From positions 399,493,889 through 399,557,888 of the forward strand of contig NC_081408.1 in the NCBI RefSeq assembly GCF_030272615.1: a DNA stretch of 64,000 nt. Reading direction: 5' to 3'. This DNA is from Cryptomeria japonica (taxonomy: Eukaryota; Streptophyta; Pinopsida; Cupressales; Cupressaceae). Position numbers and translations under genes: made by a program. Below, piece by piece: positions 55,001-64,000 of this stretch (within the stretch, counting starts at the first letter, position 1; each line of letters begins with the position of its first letter). The notes under the pieces are model-generated. The model was not told where the DNA came from and searched no databases. It saw only the letters and a list, made by a program, of their open reading frames with translations.

Positions 55001-58000
55001 ATGAAGGATTGAGATAGGATCAAAGATTAGAATTGGATGGAGAAGTGAGATAAGATTGCGATGCGACTTGGAGATATGTCTCATCGGGTTGATCAACCAA
55101 CCCTCGTCATCATCGACATAGGGTGAAGTGGAAGAAAATGAGGGATGACCATACTCATCATAGTAGGATTGAGACATGACTTGGACATTTGTTTCATCAG
55201 GTTGATCAACCATACCCTCCTCATCATCGACATAGGGTTAGGTGGAAGAAAATGAAGGACAACCAAACTCATCATCATAAAAGTGCAACATGATGATTAG
55301 TTGATGAGTTGGAGAGATGAAAGTTGAGAATGGACGATATGCCAAAGCTCATAATAGGATGAATGACATACTCAGACTAGGATGGCGACTGACTCTAATG
55401 AATCTGGAAAGAGGATAAGGTTTGATGTTTGATTTTGGATGGTTGATGTTCGGATTGATAACCTAGGAAGAAGGCAATGATGACGCAAATTGGGAGACAA
55501 GAGGTGATAATGGACGATAGTGATGACATAAGAACCAAGATGATGATAACTAAGGTGTCGACTACCAACTGAGATGATAACAATGACCATGCAAGTTGAG
55601 ACCCTAGTGGACAATAACAATGACATAAGGGAGAACCCAAACTGGAATGCAAAAACAAAGAGCCAAAGATATCTATCGAGAGTGAACTAACGAGCCAAGG
55701 ACAACACTATGCTAGCGTAGGAACGTCTAAGACTCAGAATATGCAAGGATAGATACCAACTACTGAAAACTCAAGAGATTTCTAACATGATATGGACAAC
55801 ACTTCAGCAACGTGACAACTTCTAAGACCAAGATCATCGAGATAACTAACAGCTAGAAAATCAAGCAGTTTCTAAGGTAATGCGGACAATACAACAACGT
55901 AATGGCGTCTAAGAAAAAGTTCATGAAAGATAGGTGAGATTGACAACAAACCCGCCAAATTAAAGAGCAAACCCGCGAGTTTTCAAAGCAAACCAGTGAG
56001 AGTTTAAATGATAGTGACTATGCTAAGTATGTCAATCTAGCTCAAGACAAAGACATTCCCGCTATACCAGGAAACGAACCTGCTGTAGGACAACAACAAC
56101 TAGGACTGTGTGAAATGTGATGTATCTGATGACTAATACTGATTTTGGCAAAAGGTCATTGTGACACAAACACAACAAGCACATACGAATTATAGAATGC
56201 AATAAAACAGTCAAGCACTTCCTAGGATAGTCAAATGGCAATACTTGTTGAATCCCCTAGCCTAGAATACCACATCCAACTGGATAGATAGAAGCATGGC
56301 AGCATTGGCTCCACCCTCGACACACACTTCTCGAGCATGCCAAGCTTCAAATTTCTAAATTATCGAAGATATCAAGAAAGTTTCTATCTAAAATTGGGTG
56401 GTACATGAGGGGTGTCTTCGACATGCACACATCACAATGCCTGAGTCAACAAGTAGAAAGATTGGGACCACTATAACAATGGTTCGTAGTAATTTTCTGA
56501 CGGGTCCAGTCCAACAATAGATTCTCGAAGCAATCTACTTAAGACTTTTATTGAGCTTCTCGATGCAGAGAAGGCCTCCACATATGACGAATGCACTCAA
56601 CACTTCAGCCGTTTGACCAAGTATTTTTATAGTGGCTCGAAAAACACCGCTAGAGGTCGCGCTAGGAGAGATGCTATCCTTAACATGCGCCTATTTTGAA
56701 ACACTCCCTTGAGGTGATGAGGCCTCCAAGAGGTGATATGATACTAAAAAGAAAAATGAGTGTCGCTAAGACTTTTCTCTTGCACCTAAGACCACGAGAG
56801 CAAGGGGAGAGTATAGTGTGTGTTAGCAGTAAGACCACTCTACATGCGCACAAGTGTGCCAATCACGAAAGGCATGGGGTTCATTTCCTTTCATAAAATT
56901 GAAGTGTGCCTAATTACTCAAAAGACACAACATGGTCATTTCCTTAGTTGAATTGAACAGTGCCTAATTACCCATAAGACACAAGATGCGAAGAGTGAAA
57001 TGCGATAAAGGAAATATGTTTTCACGAAACCCCTCTTTAGTGGTCGCGCAACCAATTGTTAATGTTTTAAAAGCATGGGGTCTTCTTATCACTCAATTTG
57101 TTGCACAAACATTAGCAAAATATCATCCAAAGACACACAAGTTAGTAGATTAGTCCGAAAATAACATTCTAGAAAATCATATAAATGATAATCAGCAAAC
57201 CCGCTATTTCACAGTTCAAACTTGCTGTTTCAGGTTGGGTTCTTGTTGTTTCTTGTGTTCCCATTGTTTCAGGGTGCGTTCCTACTGTTTCAGGGCACAT
57301 TCCTGTTGTTTCATGGCACGTTCCTGCTGTTTCGGTGTGCAAACTTGCAAAATTTAAATCATCCAAAAACACACAAATTAGCAGATTAGTCTGAAAAATA
57401 ACATTCTAGAAAATTATGTAAATGATAATGAGCGAACCCACTAATTCACTGTGCAAACCCATTGTTTCAGGGCACGTTCCCGTTGTTTCAAGGCACATTC
57501 CCGTTGTTTCAGGGCGCATTCCCGTTGTTTTAGGGTGCATTCCCGCTGCTATGCAGAAAAATGCCAAAAACCATTTACAAATTCTTGGAACTTAAAATAG
57601 AAATTTATACCTTCCATATAGGAATGATAATGCGTTCCCGTTGGATTAGGTAGCGTTTCTATTGTTTCAGTTTGCATTCCCGTTGCTTTAGGACACGTTC
57701 TCATATTTTTGTGAAATCTTGGGATTGATAAAATAGACTTCCATCATGGCAGAAATCCACGTATAGTTCCAAATTGTTTCCTACAAGTGCTCAAAATCTA
57801 TCAAAAAATACACTCAAACAACAAAAAAATTTAGAATGACCCGTGAAGTGGGTTCCACCTGGCGTGTCAGAAAATGTGCGATGAAAAATGTGTGCGTGAA
57901 TACTAAGGACTAAAAAACAAGCTAATTAATCAAGCAAACACCATACATCATACACCTCAAGATTAGAATGGTAAAACTAAAACGAAGAACAAAATGATAA

Positions 58001-61000
58001 AGAATGCAACCATAATTCCTGCTTTAATTTGATTATTCTGCGATTGGATGTGTGCTCATGACGTAGATTCGAATGCTAGATATTGCTCCATGAAGTTGAT
58101 GCAAAATGATGAATGATGAGTGATAAAAGATGAAGTGTGAGTTGAGTGATAATTTTGGCAAACTGACGATATAGTTGAGTGAAAAGTGGATCCGAGAGAG
58201 GTTTGGTCTAAAAAGGGAGGGATTAAATAGGCAAGATGAGGAAGGGAAGGGGAGGTGAAGAGGAGACACTTGTCCTCCAAAAAAGGACAAGTGGCTCGAC
58301 TAGATGGAAAAGGAATGACATGTGTCCTCATGGACACATGTCTATTTTGGGAAAAGTCATCCAAACATAGGAAGAGTGGCATGTGTCCTTAAGGACACAT
58401 GTCCATTTTGGAAAATGCCACCCAAAATAGGATATTTTCCCCAAAATTAGGAATTGTTTAGAATGTGCACACATGTGTGGGAGGTTAGAAGGGATAGGAT
58501 AAGGTTAGTTGGAGGAATGACTAGGCTAGGGAAGTGGGTTGGAAGGATAGGGTTGGTTAAGATAGGATTGGAAGGAGGTTAGAGAGAAAAGTTAGGAGCC
58601 ATATTTAATTTATTAAAGTAATTAATCAAAAGGGGGCGGGGGAAGAAGGATAATTAATTAATTAGGAGGATAGGATTGGGGGATTAATTAATTAATAGGA
58701 TAGGATCAAAGGGGGATTAATTAATTAGAAAATAATTAATAGGAATGGGCTAATTAATTAAGATATTTAATTAATTAAATGGGTAAGGGAAATAAATTTG
58801 ATTAAATTGATTAACCAGATTTAAGTGTCTACACCTACAACTACTTTGACTTATTCAAAGTGCAATCCAATTTGGTTTAGGACTTGTACTTTCTTTACAT
58901 GTGTATAGGATGGGATTTGATACTCTCGAAGCGATTAACTTCAAGGAACAAAGCAACCTTCGCTCTACCTCATTTTAATGGCGCTAAAGGTGATCCATGG
59001 GATGCAAACTACAAAACTAAACAATTAACACTACAAAGACCTCTGAAATGACCTCTGTTAAGTCTCTGTTCTCAAGATGAATGCACAGAACTAGGACACC
59101 ATCATGACGCGCTAACGTCCTGTACGGATAGAGTATAGAGACCGTATAATAGACATGGATGCAATAATGTCACTAAACTAATGATGAAATGTTGAATAAA
59201 AGAAATAATACGAAATGTGAACAACTAAAAAAGATAGAGAAAGATAAAGGAAACTTACAACCGGTCCATAATTGAAGCCTCCAGTAAGATAATATCTGTG
59301 TCTTAATCACGAATGAACACAAGAGAAAATGTTGGGGTTGCATTAAGAGGTTCGCCTCAATCAGACCCCCGCTTTGGTGTTTCCATGTCCACGGACAACC
59401 AAGATAATAGCCATGAATGAAAGGAAAATAATAAAGATTAAAGTAGATGTTTAAGATAACTGATATGCTAGATGTAAACAATAGATATGCAAGCAAACAA
59501 AGAGAGAAACTATTACCTGAATGAATGAAGTTGAGTTCCAAGAGCTCTCCAAAGACTACAATAGTGGTGGATGTTGGAAAAACTTATGAGAGATGTAGAA
59601 AAGATGCCAAGAGCTTGAGAATTTCTCCAAATGATCAAGAAGTCCCAAAAACATCTCAAATGAATGAGATATAGCCCTCAAGGAAGAATATTGATGTTAG
59701 TGGCCATTGAAAGAGGTGTTACGAACTCTTCTAGGTGCATGCATAACACTCAAATGGCCACCTGCAGACTAACATATTTGTGGGATGCTAGTGCGGTATA
59801 CAAATATCTTTGTGACATGCCAGTGTCCATGAGTCAAATGATTAGCATGATCAAGAAAAGGCCAGATTCTAAGCTGACAAGGCAATCCTTGTGGACAAAA
59901 GGACAAGGGGACGAAGAATGACTCCAATCAGCTTAAAGCGAAGGCACTTATGTGACATGGAATTGCACAGGGTACAATTTACAATGTTACATTTTGCCCC
60001 CACTTTAGCAAGCATATCATTATCAAGAGATGCAAAGCTAAAGTAGAGAGATGTTACCGAGATTGCGAAGGGGAAGCAGAATTCACCCATCGAGCGAAGT
60101 TTCCCCGAGTGAGATAGACTTAAAAATTACACTATATTTTTGCTAAGTTGTTTTATCACAAATACGTTAGCTACACACAAACGTGTTAAAGAATTTTTTT
60201 GATAATAAGCAATCAGGCATGAAGCAGACAAGATAGTGTAATAGAAATAGATCTCGCTTAATGGAGGATAACCCCTATTATGAAAGATACAAGATAGCAT
60301 TGATATGGGTAGCAAGTTGCATTATGTTAGATATCCATACAATAGGGCAAGATTTTGTCGGTATGAGTAGCAAGTTGTGTTATGTTAGATAGCCATACGA
60401 CAAGACAAGATTTCGTTGGTATGGGTAGCAAGTTGTTGTATGTTAGATAATCATATAATAGGGCGACTGTAGATTGATTTGATAAGTAGTGGATTGGCCC
60501 CCACAAAAAGGTGACAAGATAAATAGATCAAGTGGTTTGGCCCCCACCAAGACAAACAAGATAAATAGAGAAAATGTAGATTATGCAGATATGATAGCCC
60601 CCCTCTTAGAATGATATACATGAAAGGCATGCCATTATAAAGAGAAGAAACATTGTGGCACATCAACATAGCAAGATGTTTCTATGGAATGTCATCTTTG
60701 ATAGATGACACATAAGACCCACAACATCGACAAAAATGCAAGGGGACGAGGGGTGTTAGCATTTGATATTCTGGTGATGCTCTAGTGAAGATTGGTGTTT
60801 CCTAATGCTTATAGATTCTTAGGAGTTGTCATTGATGGAAACTCAGCCTACTGATCTAATCTGGTATGGATTTTTGGCTAACCGGATGTCTTGGATAAAG
60901 TATCTCTAGATTGAGATTGTCGATGCAGTTAAGTATATAATTTTGTGGTTATTCTCATTTCTGGTGAAGCGGGTTCTAGTTTCGGTGATCAGTGATTAGT

Positions 61001-64000
61001 TGGTAGGATATATGAAGCAAATTATCATGACAATCCACCCTCTGGTGTTGATTCCTATGCTTGATTGAAGGTTTGATATCAAGTAGAGCAACAAAATAGA
61101 GTATTCTTTAGGGTTGGTGGTATAACATGTGACCGAATTCTTAGAGTTGATTTTGATGATTGGTGATGTGTCTGAGATGTTTGATGAGACCTATAGGAAG
61201 CATGTGATCATATATTTTGGGTTCAGAATATGGTTCAATAAAATATCTAAGCTGACTTGCAGCTACACGTTTCATTTTTATATTTGGTGAAGACGATTTG
61301 TGGAATATCATTTTTTTTTTGTGCGGATATATAAGATTGACTGGTTAGATCTTTGTGTGTGGTAATGGTGTATGTAATGGTTTTAGGAGCGATTGAGTGT
61401 AGTGTCATGTGCGCATCCTGATTTTTGATGATTCGATGAACAATTGTAGAACAATTTAGAGCAGATCATTACATCAGTCACATCAGATCACCTTTATCCT
61501 ATCCAGAACTGATTTGTGGCATAGTTAGATGTTATTTTCTAGTTCACCACTCACTGTAATCCTTTGTAATCATCTATAAGGCAACGAGCCTTCCTCCAGG
61601 ATTGTAGCCCTGTTTTTGTAATTGAGCAGTGAGCTCTACGCAGTGTACCTGAATGCAAGTGCATTCCCCTTTTATAATATTATTTTTCTATTGGCCATAG
61701 TGGAATAAATTTGTGGGTTCAAATCCCACCATGGTTTTTCCCTTTTGGGTTTCCACGTAAAAATATTGGTGTTATGGTTGCATGGTTGTTTGTTTTATGT
61801 TGTTGCACTTTAGTTTCCTTCTTATGCATTCGATGGTTAAAGAATCAGAATAACAAGTTTGAAATTTGTAGAACACTAATTCACCCCCTCTTTTAGTGTT
61901 CAGTGATTCCAACAATTGGTATCAAAGCCTAATTCCTCCGAGAAAGCCTAACAATTTGAAGAAGATCCGAAAGATTGAATCAATGGACTCCGGTTTGCAC
62001 AGACAACTTGCAGTGGCACTTGAAGATCTTGATGCAACAATGAAGGAGAAGAGTAGCTTGAAAAGAAACCTGAGTGTAGCTGAAGATTTTATTGAGACAT
62101 TGTAAGATCAAATAAACACTTCTTAGGAAAGAGGAAAGAGTTGATGGACAAATTGAAAGAGAAAGAAGAGAAAAGCATGGAAAATCAGGGCAATACTGAT
62201 GAATGTGAAAAGCTTGCTAGAGAGAATGTTGTTCTGAAGAATGAGATGCAATCCATTATTATGAAACTGACAAAGGAGATTGAAGATCGGAAGAAGAATA
62301 AAGAAAGCTTAAATCAATCACTAAAAGATAGAGCAAATGAATGATGCAGTTTGAAATATGAGATTGATCAGCTAAGGCTTGAACTGGCACAATCCAAAAA
62401 TGATGGTCAAGAACTTGAAAGACAAATCACAATTCTAAGAGATGAGCTTGCTACCACTAATGATTACAAAGAAAAATTCAAGGCTAGCTCAACAATGCTA
62501 ATGAGATGCTGGAAAGTTAGAGACATGGAAAGGACACAAGAGGACTTGGATATGAGAAAGGAGAATCCTCTGGTTCTGGACTGAGAAATACAAAACCTAA
62601 TCATCAGAAGAGCAAGAATCCTCTGGTAAGACAACCTAATGCTTATAAATTCAATGGTAGATATTTTACTTTCAATAGATTTGGTCATATGGTAAATCAA
62701 TGCAGAAGTAGGATGAATAATGGGATGATGGATAACATGATGAATAATGTTCCTACCTTTACTGCTCAATGTTTCAAATGCAACAGTTTTGGTCACAAGT
62801 CAAACACGTGCAGAATGATGAACAATTTTTAGAGTAAGAGATATTTTACATGTGGGATGTTAGGACATATCTCTAACCAATGCAGGATGAGAGCAAATCA
62901 GATGAATTTCAGGCCTTTGCAGAGAAATATTGTTTGCCATGCATGCAACAAACCAGGTCACATTGCAAAATCGAGAATAATGGTTTGGTAAACAAGAACA
63001 AATCAGATGAGAAAGGCAAAGCAAAGGTAGAGGAAATAAGAAATCAGCATAAGAAGATGTGGGTTTAGAAAGATGATTCTAATGTGGCGAATGGCTCCAC
63101 ACCCGAATCTGGTGATGGAACCTCATCTGATAACTAGGGCTTTTTGGCCTTAGGGGGAGTTTTTCATGTAGATTCATGAAACCCCCTCTTCGGAGATCTG
63201 TAATCGATTCTAGAAGGTTGAAGAAGGTTTAGATCATGTATGCAGATGATACCTGGAAGATTGTCTGAAGATTTAAGGTTTCGGTGAGCGATTTCATGAA
63301 AAACAAGGCAATCGGAAGCCAAAAGGTTGAAACATTTATTACAACCTAAAATTAGGTTTTTTAGAGGTGAAAAAGGCATTTCAAAGGTTCATTCTTCACA
63401 ATGCAATCAAGAGAAAAATGTAAAGTAGTGAAGAGAAGAGATTTGGCAACCTAAACCGAGCTTGTAGCGATCTGAAAGTGATTTCTTGCACCTGGTTGAA
63501 TCAAAAGGTATTTATCTATTTTGCAAAGCTATCTATTTTCAAACCCTAAGTTTGAAATGGAATTTGTGTCCAGAATTGCTACTCCTTTGGTTGTTGAGAT
63601 TAGGGATAGGGAAATGCCATTTTTTAAGAAACACCCTTTCAAGTTTGTTGAAGATGATCTGAAAGGAGCATTTTTCTCAGTACCCTACGGTGTTCTTCAT
63701 AACAAAGACATTAGGGCATACATCCACTATGATCTTGAGGAGCTCGACAGTGCTGACATGTTATCGTTGTATAACAAGCATTTGGCAGACAACTTGGGAA
63801 ACCTAAAACTAGAATATAAGATTCTTCAAGACAAGGTTTTTGTGGAGTTCATCCATTTCCTATCATTTGATGAAGCGAAATGGATCCAGTACATCCTAAG
63901 TAGGGTCCGTGATGAGTTTATGTGGTTAGATAGGCCCTATAAGATCTTTGAGCAAGCGATTCAAGCCATAACATGCTTGAGTGCAACCGGTGAAGTGTCT

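Overview
The window is plant nuclear DNA, probably from a large, retrotransposon-rich genome such as a gymnosperm (inference; nothing here fixes the species). Evidence: one intron-containing plant cell-wall gene with plant-type splice sites, surrounded by nested LTR retrotransposons of Ty3/gypsy and Copia type. I see no bacterial operons, rRNA, tRNA or CRISPR arrays. I named the elements A to K and mapped most of them by their terminal repeats and 5-bp target-site duplications (TSDs).

Layout. (1) 255-14668: element A, a decayed minus-strand chromovirus (TSD GAGTG). Element B (1673-8361, TSD GAAAC) is nested in its 3' LTR. B is an LTR retrotransposon with no pol: it carries a four-zinc-knuckle Gag-like ORF and a ~1,100-codon second ORF of unknown function. 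(2) 16141-19426: the one intact host gene, a GAUT-family galacturonosyltransferase (GT8) in ten exons on the minus strand. (3) 20132 to beyond the window: element C, a decayed minus-strand gypsy element of Tat-like character. It is split by solo LTRs D (21721-23239), F (27118-29619) and G (30800-32794) and by a deleted Copia element E (23942-25409). (4) The right-hand LTR of C (from 35298) is split by a Tat-type element H (TSD CAATC), a pol-less gypsy-like element I (TSD CCTAC) and element J (from 58902). (5) A ~3.46 kb direct duplication (35909-39379 and 50578-54032) carries one LTR of H, a piece of the C LTR and the left end of I. It implies a tandem rearrangement after these insertions. (6) 60754-64000: element K, a diverged relative of B that runs off the window.

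How the parts fit. The GAUT gene should make a Golgi pectin-synthesis enzyme and is unrelated to the repeats around it. Element H keeps a near-complete gag-PR-RT-RNase H-archaeal-type RNase H-integrase set, although it is interrupted by stops. B, K and I have no polymerase and would need enzymes supplied in trans. B and K share Copia-like termini (initiator-Met-type primer site, Copia-like U5 sequence), a multi-knuckle Gag and a conserved ORF2. This recurrent two-ORF, pol-less lineage is the best candidate in the window for an undescribed system.

Limits: coordinates come from reading by eye. Elements J and K and the far end of C are incomplete. Percent identities, insertion ages and database novelty were not computed.
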